Of a DNA stretch of 64,000 nt, positions 47,179 through 57,887 are shown one piece after another. Positions within the stretch are counted from its first letter, which is position 1. Every line of letters starts with the position of its first letter. The stretch is from Synechococcus sp. AG-673-F03. GTDB lineage: Bacteria > Cyanobacteriota > Cyanobacteriia > PCC-6307 > Cyanobiaceae. The stretch is taken from contig QCTJ01000005.1 in the NCBI GenBank assembly GCA_003211205.1, positions 35,237-99,236 of the forward strand. The letters are read 5' to 3'. The notes beneath the pieces are model-generated. The model worked only from the letters and a program-made list of their open reading frames with translations. It searched no databases and was not told the DNA's origin. A program made the position numbers and the translations under genes.

Positions 47179-49695
47179 ATGGCCGAGGAGCGCGTTCAAC
47201 CGATCGCCCTGCATCACGAGATGCAGCGCTCCTATCTCGAGTACGCGATGAGCGTGATCGTGGGTCGGGCCTTGCCGGATGTCCGCGACGGTCTGAAACC
47301 GGTTCAGCGCCGCATCCTGTATGCGATGCACGAGCTTGGACTCACACCTGATCGCCCGTATCGCAAATGCGCCCGCGTGGTCGGCGACGTTCTTGGTAAA
47401 TATCACCCTCACGGCGATCAGGCGGTCTACGACGCGCTTGTCAGACAGGTCCAGACCTTTTCAAGCCGCCATCCGCTGCTGGATGGCCACGGCAACTTCG
47501 GTTCCGTGGACGATGACCCACCCGCCGCAATGCGTTACACCGAAACGCGACTGGCACCGATCGCTCATGAGGCACTGCTCGATGAGATCGGCGACGACAC
47601 GGTCGATTTCGCTGCCAACTTCGACGGGTCCCAGCAGGAACCGACGGTCCTGCCAGCACAGCTACCTTTTCTGCTCCTGAACGGCTGTGCCGGCATCGCT
47701 GTGGGCATGGCCACCAGCATTCCCCCGCACAACCTCGGAGAAGTGGTGGATGGGCTGGTGGCGCTGGTGCGGAAACCGGATCTAAGCGATGAGAAATTAC
47801 TGGCTCTGATCCCGGGTCCAGATTTCCCCACAGGCGGTGAAGTCCTGCTGGGCAGCGGAATCCGCGACACCTATTTGCGTGGTCGCGGAAGCATTCCGAT
47901 GCGGGGCGTCGCCCACTTGGAGGAAGTGCAACCAGGAAAGGGCAAACACAAGCGCAATGCGGTGATTGTCACTGAGCTGCCCTATCAGCTGAGTAAGGCT
48001 GGCTGGATCGAAAAGCTTGCTGAACAGGTCAACGACGGAAAGATCGGTGGCATTGCCGATATTCGCGATGAAAGTGACCGCGAAGGCATGCGGATTGTGG
48101 TGGAGCTGAGGCGAGACGCTGATACGGACACCGTTCTCAAGGACTTGCAGCGCCGAACGTCTCTGCAAAGCAATTTCGGAGCCATCCTGCTGGCACTGGT
48201 GGACGGTCAACCTCGCCAACTGTCACTTCGGCGAATGCTGCAGACCTTCCTGGAATATCGGGAACTGACGCTGATTCGCCGCACCAGCCATGCCTTGCGC
48301 AAAACGGAAGACCGGCTCGAGGTGGTGGAAGGCTTGATCAGAGCGCTGGCTTCCCTACAGAAAGTCATCGCTATGATTCAGGAGGCGCGCGATGCATCAA
48401 CGGCCCGAGCAAGCCTGATGGTGCAGCTGGATCTGAGCGAGCGACAGGCTGATGCAGTTCTAGCCATGCCCTTGCGGCGGCTCACGGGACTGGAACAAGA
48501 AAGCCTGCGCCAGGAAGCCGATGAACTGCGAGCTGAACGGCAAAGACTGAAGCTGTTACTGGACAATCGCGAACAGCTTCTGGATGCCCTGGTTCAGGAG
48601 CTCCGCCAACTGAAAAAACGATTTGCCACCCCTCGCCGCACACGGCTGGTGGAAGGTGGTGATCACCTGCTGGCGGAACGGGCAGCAAGCCAGCGCCCCA
48701 ATGCCGAACTGCAACGCCGTCAGGCCCTCGATGCTCTGCCACCTGAATCGCGCATCCTGATCCAAACCGACGGTCAGGTGAAGGTGGTGAGCCCCCAGCT
48801 CCTCGGTCGATTGCATCTCAATGAAGCAGTCGATCTGGGCGACGAACCCTCTCCGGCACGACTGATCCTGCCGATCAACCCTGCACCGCGATTGCTGGCA
48901 CTCACCGCCAGTGGTCGGATCGCACTGGTGCGCTGGGAGTTTGCAGGACAACAACCTGGTGGACTGGACCGATTTCTGCCGACCGCTTTAGAGGGCGAGA
49001 CAGTGATCAACCTGCTTCGACTTCCCGCCGTCGATGACACAGACACCAACAGCCGCATGTCTCTCGGTCTGCTGACAACAGATGGACGCTTCAAACGACT
49101 TCCACTGGACGAGATTCAGGAGCTCTCGGGTCGCGCCGCGACCATCCTCAAACTGAAGGAAGGCGTCTCACTGCTTTCAGCAGTGATCTGCGAACAAGGT
49201 GGCACCGTGGCTCTGTTGAGTGATATCGGTCGAATTCTCTGCCTTCCAGTTGAAGAACAATGCCTGCCCTTGATGGGCAAGTTGGCCCAAGGGCCAATGA
49301 CCATGCGCATGCTGCCTGGAGAAAACCTTGTAGGAGCTATCAGCCAACCCGCTAACAGCAGCAGCTCTGAATCAAACAATTCTGCATCAAAGAACAGTGG
49401 GGAGGTGCTGATCGGCACCAACAACGGTGGTCTGATTCGCCTCTCCCTCAGTGAACTACGCCGATGCAAACGCGGAGATCTAGGAGAAATCGCTGTGAAA
49501 CTGAACGGCGATCACAAAGAAACCGATCGGCTGGTTTCAGTCTGTGAAAGCGCAGATCTGGTGGGTGTGGTAACCAACAAAGGGCGCCATGCCCGCATCC
49601 AAAATACAACAATCAGCACGGATAGTAATCAACCCACGCAGTTAATCTTCAAGGCAGAAGAAACACTAGTTCAGCTTGTTCCTCTGCTGAGCTGA
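47179..49695 (+). CDS. gyrA: DNA gyrase / topoisomerase IV subunit A
   Basis: 838 residues from ATG 47179. Winged-helix core with the active-site Tyr120 in [24 protein letters not shown], and a coiled-coil arm (about 350-470). The C-terminal beta-pinwheel is present, but the QRRGGKG-type GyrA box is not: the closest element is KRGDLGE (about 49467-49487). A Ser/Asn-rich insert (about 49348-49402) splits two blades. This is the gyrA/parC-like gene near dnaN in picocyanobacteria. Without a clear GyrA box it could relax or decatenate rather than supercoil. Confidence 0.85.
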   Translation: MAEERVQPIALHHEMQRSYLEYAMSVIVGRALPDVRDGLKPVQRRILYAMHELGLTPDRPYRKCARVVGDVLGKYHPHGDQAVYDALVRQVQTFSSRHPLLDGHGNFGSVDDDPPAAMRYTETRLAPIAHEALLDEIGDDTVDFAANFDGSQQEPTVLPAQLPFLLLNGCAGIAVGMATSIPPHNLGEVVDGLVALVRKPDLSDEKLLALIPGPDFPTGGEVLLGSGIRDTYLRGRGSIPMRGVAHLEEVQPGKGKHKRNAVIVTELPYQLSKAGWIEKLAEQVNDGKIGGIADIRDESDREGMRIVVELRRDADTDTVLKDLQRRTSLQSNFGAILLALVDGQPRQLSLRRMLQTFLEYRELTLIRRTSHALRKTEDRLEVVEGLIRALASLQKVIAMIQEARDASTARASLMVQLDLSERQADAVLAMPLRRLTGLEQESLRQEADELRAERQRLKLLLDNREQLLDALVQELRQLKKRFATPRRTRLVEGGDHLLAERAASQRPNAELQRRQALDALPPESRILIQTDGQVKVVSPQLLGRLHLNEAVDLGDEPSPARLILPINPAPRLLALTASGRIALVRWEFAGQQPGGLDRFLPTALEGETVINLLRLPAVDDTDTNSRMSLGLLTTDGRFKRLPLDEIQELSGRAATILKLKEGVSLLSAVICEQGGTVALLSDIGRILCLPVEEQCLPLMGKLAQGPMTMRMLPGENLVGAISQPANSSSSESNNSASKNSGEVLIGTNNGGLIRLSLSELRRCKRGDLGEIAVKLNGDHKETDRLVSVCESADLVGVVTNKGRHARIQNTTISTDSNQPTQLIFKAEETLVQLVPLLS

Positions 49696-49726
49696 ATTAA
49701 TCTCGGAAATAATTGAAAGTTCTATT

Positions 49727-51184
49727 TCAAGAACTGCAATTCCCCTCCAACCACTCAAAATAGTCCTCATCAATATCTCCTGTCACATAGTGACCGTCAA
49801 AACAGGACATCTCAAGGTCCTGGATATCAGTTCCTTGAACGATGCTTTTCTTCAGATTATCAACGCTCTGATACACAACATGATCCGCAGCGAGCACATC
49901 TGCAATTTGATCAGTCGAGCGTCCATGAGCTAGAAGCTCCGCCCTCGTGGGCATGTTGATTCCATACACATTAGGAAAGCGCACAGGGGGCGCAGCCGAT
50001 GTGAATGTGACCTGATTGGCTCCAGCGTCGCGCGCCATCTGCACAATTTCCCTGGATGTCGTGCCACGCACAATGGAATCATCCACAATTAGAACATTTT
50101 TTCCAGCAAATTCACTACCCAATGCATTGAGTTTTTGTCGTACTGATTTTTTTCTTTCCGCTTGTCCTGGCATGATGAAGGTACGACCCACATAACGATT
50201 TTTATAAAATCCTTCGCGATATTCGATCCCAAGTTGTTTTGCCACCTGCATTGCAGAAGGTCTGGCTGAATCTGGTATCGGCATCACAACATCGATATCA
50301 CCCGCTGGTAATGAGTCAGAAATTGTTTTTGCAAGCAGATCACCCATACGAAGCCTTGTTTCGTAAACAGAAATTCCGTTCATGACGGAATCTGGTCTTG
50401 CTAGATAAACGTATTCAAAAGCACAGGGAACAAGCTGTGAAGACTGCGCGCACTGACGTTGGTGCAGGTTGAAATCAAAGTCGATAAAAATTGCTTCTCC
50501 AGGTTCAACATCACGAACAATTTCATAGCCACTATTTTCGATCACAAGCGATTCACTCGCAACGATCCATTCATCTTTTCCGTTTTTGGCGATCCTGCGA
50601 CCAAGAATCAAAGGTCTGATGCCAAAAGGATCACGGAAAGCAAGAAGGCCGCGGCCTGAAATCAAAGCAATCGCTGCATAGGAGCCCTTGACTCTGCGAT
50701 GCAACGACGAGACGGCATCAAACAACTGATCGGGAGAAAGATCAGGGCCAGTGAGATGGGATTGGATTTCAGTAGCAAGAACATTCACCAACATCTCCGT
50801 GTCGCTGGAGGAGTTGGTATGACGTCGATCAATCTTGAAAAGATCCTGTTCGAGCTGACTGGTATTGGTCAAATTCCCATTGTGAACAAAGGTGATTCCA
50901 TACGGAGCGTTGACATAAAAAGGCTGGACTTCATCTTCAGCTGCAGCAGCCCCGCTGGTGGCGTAGCGAACATGGCCAATACCAACATTTCCATGAAGTT
51001 TGCGCATATCACGCGTTCGAAATGCTTCACGAACCCGTCCACGTTGTTTATGGACGTGAAATGTGTAGTTATCCATCGTAACAATTCCTGCAGAATCCTG
51101 TCCACGATGCTGAAGCAGCAGAAGGTTGTCATAGATCTGCTGATTAACAGAATCAACAGAAGAAACCCCGATAATTCCACACAT
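49727..51184 (-). CDS. purF: Amidophosphoribosyltransferase
   Basis: 485 residues. PurF makes phosphoribosylamine from PRPP and glutamine, the committed purine step. Nucleophile Cys2 directly follows the start Met (MCGIIGV), so no propeptide. The glutaminase domain has HVRYATSG and HNGNLTN; the PRPP loop is VLIVDDSIVRGTT. The gene is clearly lower in GC than its neighbours (37 percent in 50101-50160 against 60 percent in a gyrA sample), with AT-rich codons and an AT-rich 140-base upstream spacer. Homologues in Prochlorococcus have the same domain layout. Confidence 0.96.
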   Translation of the reverse strand: MCGIIGVSSVDSVNQQIYDNLLLLQHRGQDSAGIVTMDNYTFHVHKQRGRVREAFRTRDMRKLHGNVGIGHVRYATSGAAAAEDEVQPFYVNAPYGITFVHNGNLTNTSQLEQDLFKIDRRHTNSSSDTEMLVNVLATEIQSHLTGPDLSPDQLFDAVSSLHRRVKGSYAAIALISGRGLLAFRDPFGIRPLILGRRIAKNGKDEWIVASESLVIENSGYEIVRDVEPGEAIFIDFDFNLHQRQCAQSSQLVPCAFEYVYLARPDSVMNGISVYETRLRMGDLLAKTISDSLPAGDIDVVMPIPDSARPSAMQVAKQLGIEYREGFYKNRYVGRTFIMPGQAERKKSVRQKLNALGSEFAGKNVLIVDDSIVRGTTSREIVQMARDAGANQVTFTSAAPPVRFPNVYGINMPTRAELLAHGRSTDQIADVLAADHVVYQSVDNLKKSIVQGTDIQDLEMSCFDGHYVTGDIDEDYFEWLEGNCSS

Positions 51185-51323
51185 AACTAGGACTCGCTCA
51201 AAAAGTTATTCAATGAGTCAATCATGACCGTTGAATTCATAAATAAATCATCAATATCATCAGCTCGGAAGCCAAACAAGGCAGGAAATAAAATCATTTC
51301 AATTTTAGCAAAGCGACACATCG

Positions 51324-53672
51324 TCATTCAGCTCGCTCCCCGTTGCCATCAAGTCTTCGCGGTAATGAACTGCTATAGACATGACGACATTGCTCAATTT
51401 CCAGATTCAGGCAAGGATCCTGATCAACACGAACCTGCAAGCAAGGCTGTTCAGTCACAACACCAATCCGAGTGATTGGCAGATCGTCCTGCTCAGCTAG
51501 CAGCGCTTCCCATGGACCCATGCGATCTGCCTTGACCGACACCACGATCCGACTCCCACCTTCCGCAAACAGAACACGATCCAACCGCACACCCTGAACA
51601 CTGAGATCGATCTCGATTCCCAGCCCCGAAGCCATCGAAGATTCCGCCAAAGCCACGCAAAGACCGCCATCGCTGCAGTCATGAGCTGAACCCAGCAAAC
51701 CGCGAGTAATCGCCTCACGCACAAGGCAGCCAACCTTGGCTTCCATCGGAAGATCCGGCAGAGGTGGTCGACCAGCCAGAGACCCTGTGATCAGCTGTTG
51801 ATAGGCACTGCCTGCCAAGCCCAGAGAGAGAGCCCCGGCGTCATCAGGGCCTACACCAATCAGGTAGATGGAATCCTGAGCCTGTCGCCATCCCAAGCCA
51901 ATCACGGTCGTGATGTCGTCGACACCACCCACCATGCCGATCACAGGCGTGGGGTGGATTGGCTGCAGGGTACCGTCATCTTTTTTGATCTCGTTGTAAA
52001 GCGAGACATTCCCACCGGTCACTGGGGTGTTGAGAGCTCTGCAGGCATCCGAAATACCGCGGCATGCCTTCGCAAGCTGCCAGTAGCCCTTGGGGGTTTC
52101 AGGCGAAGGAAAATTGAGATTGTCAGTGACAGCGAGAGGTTCGGCGCCAACACAACTCAAATTGCGTGCAGCTTCGGCAACAGCTGCCTGGGCACCCCTT
52201 TCAGGATCCAATGCAACCCAACGGTTGGGACAATCCACCGTGGCAGCCACTCCCTTGGTTGAAGCATCCAGCGAGCCCTCACCCTGCTGCGGCCGAAGTC
52301 TGACCACCGCTGCGTCTGCGGATCCAGAAGACACCACAGTGTTGGCCAGAACCTGCTGGTCGTACTGACGATGCACCCAGCGTTTACTTGCAATCGTGGG
52401 ATCATCCAACAAGCTCAGGAGACTCTGACTCCAGTTATGGCCTTGGCTTGGGAGAGGAAGATCCGCTTCTGACCAACGCCACAGCTCCTGAATCTCAGCA
52501 GGAGGTTCACTCAACAAATCATGGTGATTGATAGGCGTGTCTTCCGCCAAAGCCCGCGAAGGGACCTCTGCAGCCACAACGCCTGCCTGAAGCACTCGAA
52601 CCACAGGATCAGCCAGAACGCGACCCACGACAGCCGCCTGCAGACCCCAGCGGCGGAAACGCTCCATCAGAGGCTCTTCGCGGCCAGCACGCACCACGAA
52701 CAGCATGCGCTCTTGCGATTCAGACAACAGGTATTCGTAAGCGGTCATGCCCTGCTCCCGCGCAGGCACCTTGTCGAGATCCAGCTCAATTCCCAGATCT
52801 CCTTTAGCTGCCATTTCCGAACAACTGCAGGTGAGACCAGCAGCCCCCATGTCTTGAGCGGCGACCACATCACCGCTCTGGAATGCTTCAAGACAGGCTT
52901 CAATCAACCCCTTTTCCAGAAAGGGATCTCCCACCTGCACAGCGGGACGGTCATCCAGAGAAGCGGAACTCAGCTCAGCACTGGCAAAACTGGCACCACC
53001 CATGCCATCACGACCGGTTGTGCTGCCCACATAAACCACGGGGTTACCAACTCCAGAAGCCCCGGACTTCACAATGTCGTCGGTCTCCATCAGACCGAGG
53101 GCCATCGCATTGACCAGAGGATTGCCGCTGTAAGAGGGATCAAAAGCCACTTCACCACCCACGGTGGGCACACCCACGCAATTGCCGTAATGGGCAATGC
53201 CAGCCACCACGCCCTGCATCAATCCCACATTGGCGGGATCATCCAAGGGGCCGAAACGCAAGGCATTCAGCAGAGCGATCGGACGCGCACCCATGGTGAA
53301 AATATCGCGGAGGATTCCACCAACACCTGTCGCGGCGCCCTGAAAGGGTTCGACTGCCGAGGGGTGATTGTGGCTTTCGATCTTGAACGCGAGACGATGG
53401 CCTCCGCCGAGATCCACCACACCGGCGTTTTCACCGGGACCCACCAGGATGCGAGGTCCCTCTGTTGGAAAACCACTGAGCAACGGTCTGGAGTTGCGGT
53501 AACAGCAGTGCTCTGACCACATCACCCCGAACATGCCGAGTTCAGCCCGGTTGGGGTCTCGCCCCAGGCGACGTTGAATCTCGACGTAATCCTGCTGCGT
53601 GAGCCCTTCCTGGCGGAGGGCGGCCGCGACATTAAACGTCTCAGCCGCAGAAGAAGACTGGACCACAGTCAA
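51324..53672 (-). CDS. purL: Phosphoribosylformylglycinamidine synthase subunit PurL
   Basis: 782 residues, the short (three-subunit) PurL that works with PurQ and PurS. N-terminal [18 protein letters not shown]/substrate region, [31 protein letters not shown], and a second PurM-like half with [14 protein letters not shown] and the [16 protein letters not shown] block. Makes FGAM in purine synthesis. purF follows after 139 bases; GC is normal here, unlike purF. Confidence 0.96.
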   Translation of the reverse strand: MTVVQSSSAAETFNVAAALRQEGLTQQDYVEIQRRLGRDPNRAELGMFGVMWSEHCCYRNSRPLLSGFPTEGPRILVGPGENAGVVDLGGGHRLAFKIESHNHPSAVEPFQGAATGVGGILRDIFTMGARPIALLNALRFGPLDDPANVGLMQGVVAGIAHYGNCVGVPTVGGEVAFDPSYSGNPLVNAMALGLMETDDIVKSGASGVGNPVVYVGSTTGRDGMGGASFASAELSSASLDDRPAVQVGDPFLEKGLIEACLEAFQSGDVVAAQDMGAAGLTCSCSEMAAKGDLGIELDLDKVPAREQGMTAYEYLLSESQERMLFVVRAGREEPLMERFRRWGLQAAVVGRVLADPVVRVLQAGVVAAEVPSRALAEDTPINHHDLLSEPPAEIQELWRWSEADLPLPSQGHNWSQSLLSLLDDPTIASKRWVHRQYDQQVLANTVVSSGSADAAVVRLRPQQGEGSLDASTKGVAATVDCPNRWVALDPERGAQAAVAEAARNLSCVGAEPLAVTDNLNFPSPETPKGYWQLAKACRGISDACRALNTPVTGGNVSLYNEIKKDDGTLQPIHPTPVIGMVGGVDDITTVIGLGWRQAQDSIYLIGVGPDDAGALSLGLAGSAYQQLITGSLAGRPPLPDLPMEAKVGCLVREAITRGLLGSAHDCSDGGLCVALAESSMASGLGIEIDLSVQGVRLDRVLFAEGGSRIVVSVKADRMGPWEALLAEQDDLPITRIGVVTEQPCLQVRVDQDPCLNLEIEQCRHVYSSSLPRRLDGNGERAE

Positions 53673-53717
53673 CAGGTCATCTGCTCCCAGTGTTGCCGAC
53701 GGCCCGACCGTGCCAAT

Positions 53718-54488
53718 TCAGATCCAGGGATCTCCATCTCGTTCCCCAGGCCGTCGGTTCTGCATGGCCGGCTCTCGATCGATCCAGTCGTCGTCATGCC
53801 AATCCTCCAGTGGATCTGAATCCATGGGTTGGGGGCGATCATCAGGTTCGTTGAGATCACGGCGAGAGGGGTGGTCGTCCCAGGGAGGTTCCTCCAACCA
53901 CCCCTCAAGTCGTTCACCAGCACGATCACCCAACTGTTGCAACTGCTCTCGCCAGTGACGAGACCGACGAACGAAATCCTGACGAACACTGGCGCGAGCC
54001 TCAGGAAGATCATCCAGATCACGAAGACCAGTGGAGACCAGCCCTGGCTGCTGATCGACAATGCGATCAGGCGTGAGCCGCCAGCGACTGCTTCCTGGCA
54101 GACGTGGATCGCTGCGAGACACCAGATAGTGCAGGATCTCTCCTGTTGAAGGAACAAACGCGAGGTCTGCAACCTGACCAAGGCGCTCTCCAGCGACATC
54201 GAGCAAGTCGGCATCGAGCAGGGTGGGAAGCCGCTCAAGGGTGAGCTGATCAATCTCTGACGGAGCCCCTTTCACAAACACCTGCTGATCATCGAGACCA
54301 CGACACTGATCAAGTCTCCAGACGGTGCGGGAGTTACGCAGAGCGGAAGGACGACTCACCCAGCCCAACAGGCGATGCACCGGAGGATGCATCCAGGCCA
54401 TCACCCCAATGCCGTGATCAAGTCCCTGATCACAACGCACACGGTGCCTGAGTAGATCGCTGAGCAGCAGTGGATCAGGCAGGGTCAA
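53718..54488 (-). CDS. PRC-barrel domain protein
   Basis: 256 residues. Two PRC-barrel-like units are visible: residues about 20-85 (LLGWVSRPSALRNSRTVWRLDQ) and 90-165 (ADLLDVAGERLGQVADLAFVPSTGEILHYLVSRSDPRLPGS). The C-terminal 80 residues are Arg/Asp/Pro-rich, with DPLEDWHDDDW. PRC barrels occur in photosynthetic reaction centre H subunits and RimM, but the role here is unknown. The gene lies 2 bases after dnaN, matching the second gene of Prochlorococcus MED4. Confidence 0.85.
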   Translation of the reverse strand: MTLPDPLLLSDLLRHRVRCDQGLDHGIGVMAWMHPPVHRLLGWVSRPSALRNSRTVWRLDQCRGLDDQQVFVKGAPSEIDQLTLERLPTLLDADLLDVAGERLGQVADLAFVPSTGEILHYLVSRSDPRLPGSSRWRLTPDRIVDQQPGLVSTGLRDLDDLPEARASVRQDFVRRSRHWREQLQQLGDRAGERLEGWLEEPPWDDHPSRRDLNEPDDRPQPMDSDPLEDWHDDDWIDREPAMQNRRPGERDGDPWI

Positions 54489-54490
54489 GG

Positions 54491-55657
54491 TCAGGAACGA
54501 ATCTGAACAGGCATCACCAGATAGGTAAGACCCGAAGCATCATCTGATGGTGAAAGGATGGCTGGGGTTGTCGGGGCATTGCACTGCAGGCGAACACGTT
54601 CCGAATCCATCGCTTTCAGACCATCAAGCACGTAACGCACATTGAATGCGATCTGCACAGGGTCACCTTCAATCTGAGCGGATAGGGACTCTGAGCCACT
54701 GCCAACATCCTGAGCATCGGCACTGATCTGAACCAAACCCTTGTCAGGATCACTGCCGATTCGAACAACATTGTTGTGCTGATCAGCCAAAACAGCGATG
54801 CGTTCGAGTGAAGCCACGAAGGCCCGACGATCAAGATCAAGCGTGCGATTGAACGAATCAGGAATGAGCTGGCGGTAATTGGGGTACGTGCCCTCGAGCG
54901 TGCGACTTGTCACCATCTGATCAGCGGCCAGAACCACAACCTGACCGCTTTCGCAAAACAGAGTGACAGCATCTGTTCCTTTCCATCCCGCCATCAGACG
55001 TTCCACTTCCCGCAGGGAGCGGGCCGGCAGGGTGACAGCGAGGCCAGGCTCTTCCGAAGCGTCCTGGTCGGACAGAGCAAGAGGATCCTGCAATGCATCA
55101 TCGACACTGAGCACTGCCAGACGATGACCATCCGTGGAAGCAGCCTCAAGACTGGTCCGATCAAAACGGAGATGCACCCCGGTGAGCAGCTGCTTGGCTT
55201 CATCGGAACTGCTGGCAAACAGCGTGCTACGCAGTGCTTTCACCAGAGCTGCTGGATCCAGTTTGAGCGCTGTGCCGTTCTCGACCAGAGGCAGCTCCGG
55301 GAAATCATCCGCAGGCATGCCGCGCATCTGGTAGCTGCCACTCAGGCTGGTGAGTTCAACCTGTTCTCCGGCTTCGTCGGTGACCAGGGTGATGGGTGAA
55401 TCGCTGGAAAGACGCGAAACGATCTCACCAAACAGCCGCGCTGGCAGCGTCACCGCACCACTGGTTTCAACGGTCGAAGTTAAAGACGTCTGAATGCCCA
55501 GATTGAGGTCAAAACCAGTGAGGCTCAAGCGATCAGTGCCGGCATCCGCGGTCAGCAACACGTTGGCAAGCACCGGATGGGTCGGTCTTGCTGCAACCGC
55601 TCTGCTGACCAATTGCAGCGCAGCGTTGAGTTCCGTTTGGGAACAAACCAGTTTCAT
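54491..55657 (-). CDS. dnaN: DNA polymerase III sliding clamp (beta subunit)
   Basis: 388 residues from ATG 55657 (MKLVCSQTELNAALQLVSRAV); an upstream in-frame ATG at 55729 adds 24 residues without similarity. Three clamp domains are recognisable, with ASTDGHRLAVL near residue 180, FNVRYVLDGLKAM and the C-terminal YLVMPVQIRS. It tethers the replicase. As in other cyanobacteria, dnaN is not next to dnaA. The upstream region is gene-free and probably the replication origin. Confidence 0.97.
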   Translation of the reverse strand: MKLVCSQTELNAALQLVSRAVAARPTHPVLANVLLTADAGTDRLSLTGFDLNLGIQTSLTSTVETSGAVTLPARLFGEIVSRLSSDSPITLVTDEAGEQVELTSLSGSYQMRGMPADDFPELPLVENGTALKLDPAALVKALRSTLFASSSDEAKQLLTGVHLRFDRTSLEAASTDGHRLAVLSVDDALQDPLALSDQDASEEPGLAVTLPARSLREVERLMAGWKGTDAVTLFCESGQVVVLAADQMVTSRTLEGTYPNYRQLIPDSFNRTLDLDRRAFVASLERIAVLADQHNNVVRIGSDPDKGLVQISADAQDVGSGSESLSAQIEGDPVQIAFNVRYVLDGLKAMDSERVRLQCNAPTTPAILSPSDDASGLTYLVMPVQIRS

Positions 55658-56119
55658 GGCGACGTTGTCCGCTGCAAGGCCTGAGGTCACCCACGGTTTC
55701 ACAGGGACGCACGAAGCGCAATGGTCCAAACGAACTTGCCGTCCTTGCTGTTTACTGGCTGTTTAAGTCTTTTAGAAGAAAACTAAAACAGCCGTAGTAG
55801 GGCCTGTGGAAACCGTGGAAAACCATCAAGTCCCTTGCTGACCAGCTCTTTTCTGATCACACAGGCCTGGGGAATCTTTTTGTTCTGATGAGCAGAAACA
55901 GCTGTTTTGCACAGAATTAACAGCCTGGGGAAATCTGAAGGGTCATGGAAGAGGGCTTTTGAGCCTGGATCTCCACAGCTTTCAGGCATGGTTTTCTGCC
56001 AGCTTCCGCAGGCAGTTTGTCATCTGGTTGCTGTTCCTCTTCGCTCGTTGGACATCAAAAAACCCCTTCTTGGAAGGGGCTCGTTCGAGATTGAGACCAT
56101 GTGCGGCTCAGCTGATGAC
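55658..56119. other. Gene-free region with origin-like features (putative oriC)
   Basis: 462 bases without a credible gene between dnaN and thrC. Contents: an AT-rich inverted repeat with 8-base arms GGCTGTTT/AAACAGCC (55757-55793); two adjacent DnaA-box-like sites TGTGGAAAC and CGTGGAAAA (55805-55822), each one mismatch from the cyanobacterial form TGTGGAAAA; two copies of CCTGGGGAA (55866, 55924); TCTCCACA near 55970; and the thrC terminator. Base skew changes across the region: C exceeds G on the plus strand in samples to the left, and G exceeds C past about 57.8 kb. This fits a replication origin, not proven. Confidence 0.5.
56057..56079 (-). terminator. Rho-independent terminator of thrC
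   Basis: CCCCTT/AAGGGG arms around a 5-base loop (56063-56079), followed on the minus strand by six Ts. It lies 41 bases beyond the thrC stop. Confidence 0.8.
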
Positions 56120-57178
56120 TTAGAAACCCATCACTTTGGCCACCGTGCCTAGGTCGGGGTTCAGATCGGTATGGAAGGCAGCGTCATTGTTGTTAATGGC
56201 GCAATCGGGGTCTTTGAGTCCGTTGCCTGTGAGCACGCAAACCACCGTCGCTCCTGTAGGCACTTCATCTTTGCGTTTGAGCAGACCTGCCACTGAAGCC
56301 GCGCTGGCTGGTTCGCAGAAGATGCCTTCTTCTCCTCCCAGCAGCTTGTAGGCCTGAAGGATTTCCTCATCGGTCACATCCAGGAACGCGCCATTGCTTG
56401 CTGCCCGTGCGGCAATGGCTTTCTCCCTGTTGACAGGATTGCCGATGCGGATGGCCGTGGCAATTGTTTCGGGATCCGTCACGGTGGTTTCGTTGACCAA
56501 CGGAGCTGATCCACTGGCCTGGAACCCCATCATTCTGGGCAGAGTGCGGCTTCGGCCCGCCTGGTGGTACTCCTGGAAGCCCATCCAATAGGCGGTGATG
56601 TTGCCAGCGTTGCCCATCGGGATGCATAACCAGTCGGGGGCGTCACCAAGAGCGTCGATCAGTTCGAATGCGGCTGTTTTCTGGCCCTGCAGGCGATACG
56701 GGTTCACCGAATTCACCAAGGTGACCGGGTACTGATCCGACACTTCCCGCACAATGTCAAGTGCCGTATCAAAGTTGCCGCGAATGGCGAGCACCTCGGC
56801 GCCGTAGACCAGTGCCTGAGCCAGCTTTCCTTGCGCGACATATCCATCGGGGATGAGCACGAAGGCCCGCATCCCTGCCCGTCGTGCATAGGCCGCGGCT
56901 GCCGCTGATGTGTTGCCGGTACTGGCACAGATCACCGCTTCACATCCAGCCTCCTTGGCTTTGCTGATCGCCATGGTCATGCCCCGGTCCTTGAATGAAC
57001 CAGTCGGGTTCAACCCGTCGTATTTCACGTAGACCTTCACCCCCTTTCCGATCCGTTCAGCGATTGAAGGCACGGGGATCAACGGGGTTGCGCCTTCCCT
57101 CAAGGTCACCACCGGAGTGGAGTTGCTCACTGGTAGCCAGGTTCTGTAAGCCTCAATCAGCCCTGGCCAGTCCTGCAT
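56120..57178 (-). CDS. thrC: Threonine synthase
   Basis: 352 residues from ATG 57178 (MQDWPGLIEAYR), the normal length; an extension to 57247 is dissimilar. PLP fold type II with Schiff-base Lys63 in GSFKDRGM, CASTGNTSAAAAAYA phosphate loop, and MGNAGNITAYW. It converts O-phosphohomoserine to threonine. A clear terminator follows. The next gene upstream (DUF1400) ends 101 bases before its start. Confidence 0.95.
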   Translation of the reverse strand: MQDWPGLIEAYRTWLPVSNSTPVVTLREGATPLIPVPSIAERIGKGVKVYVKYDGLNPTGSFKDRGMTMAISKAKEAGCEAVICASTGNTSAAAAAYARRAGMRAFVLIPDGYVAQGKLAQALVYGAEVLAIRGNFDTALDIVREVSDQYPVTLVNSVNPYRLQGQKTAAFELIDALGDAPDWLCIPMGNAGNITAYWMGFQEYHQAGRSRTLPRMMGFQASGSAPLVNETTVTDPETIATAIRIGNPVNREKAIAARAASNGAFLDVTDEEILQAYKLLGGEEGIFCEPASAASVAGLLKRKDEVPTGATVVCVLTGNGLKDPDCAINNNDAAFHTDLNPDLGTVAKVMGF

Positions 57179-57279
57179 GACGGGAGCAGGGGAAAAGCGG
57201 CGACGGAAGCTGTTGAGCAGTGACACCTGCGCAGGGCAATGTTCCACAGGAATCTATGTGGCAGGCACTGCAGCCTGGT

Positions 57280-57864
57280 TCAGTTGCTGCCGTCCTTCAG
57301 ACCGTCCAGAGGTGAATCTGAGAAGAACTGCACCAAGCCCGCGATCGATTCTGCTTTTTCGATCACGGCAAGCAGTGCTGGGATATTCACTTCCATCACG
57401 TCCGATGGATAGGCCTCAAGAAATTTGATGGCCGTCAATCCGCCTTCGCCGATCTGCAGGCCGTTGATCACGCCAGCGCGGATGGCTGGAACACTCACCG
57501 AGGGAACGGGCACTCTCAGTGGATAGATGATTCGAGCCACCCTGGTCAGAATCACGTCTCCGATCCTTGTGGACATCAGCCTGCTGGTCAGCACCAGTGG
57601 CAGATTCAGCTCCTGATTGAGCAGCTTTGCCACGTCCTCAGGATCCTGACGGCTCAGTTTCAGGAGGTCGACCAGCAGACCCCGTGCTTCGCCTGTTTCA
57701 GCCAGGTAAGCGAGGTCCGCAACACTGATCGAACGAACGAAGGCCCCACTAGCCAGGGCAACGTCTTTGGCAGCGTGAACAGGTTGGAAACAACTCAGCA
57801 GGCCCAGAGCCATCGCCGAGCCTGTTGCCAGAGCGTGCCTGCGAAGGCGTGATCGTGCAGACAT
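57280..57864 (-). CDS. DUF1400 exported protein (alpha/beta-hydrolase-associated)
   Basis: 194 residues. An N-terminal signal peptide (RRHALATGSAMALGLLSCF, cleavage near VHAAK) precedes a domain with FVRSISVADLAYLAETGEARG, LNQELNLPLVLTSRLM and PSVSVPAIRAGVINGLQIGEGG, which I recognise as DUF1400, in many cyanobacteria fused to an alpha/beta hydrolase. Here only the DUF1400 part exists, so it has no hydrolase triad. Periplasmic location is expected. It follows the UbiB-type kinase by 23 bases. Confidence 0.75.
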   Translation of the reverse strand: MSARSRLRRHALATGSAMALGLLSCFQPVHAAKDVALASGAFVRSISVADLAYLAETGEARGLLVDLLKLSRQDPEDVAKLLNQELNLPLVLTSRLMSTRIGDVILTRVARIIYPLRVPVPSVSVPAIRAGVINGLQIGEGGLTAIKFLEAYPSDVMEVNIPALLAVIEKAESIAGLVQFFSDSPLDGLKDGSN

Positions 57865-57887
57865 GGGCTGATCAAGTTGGCCGGAAT

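Noticed and set aside
49718..49735. AGTTCT/AGAACT repeat between gyrA and purF as a two-way terminator
   Set aside because: Short arms overlapping the purF stop and no T-run; too weak to call.
53669..54253. Second minus-strand frame within the PRC-barrel gene
   Set aside because: The 256-residue frame has PRC-barrel patterns and sits 2 bases from dnaN; the other has no similarity.
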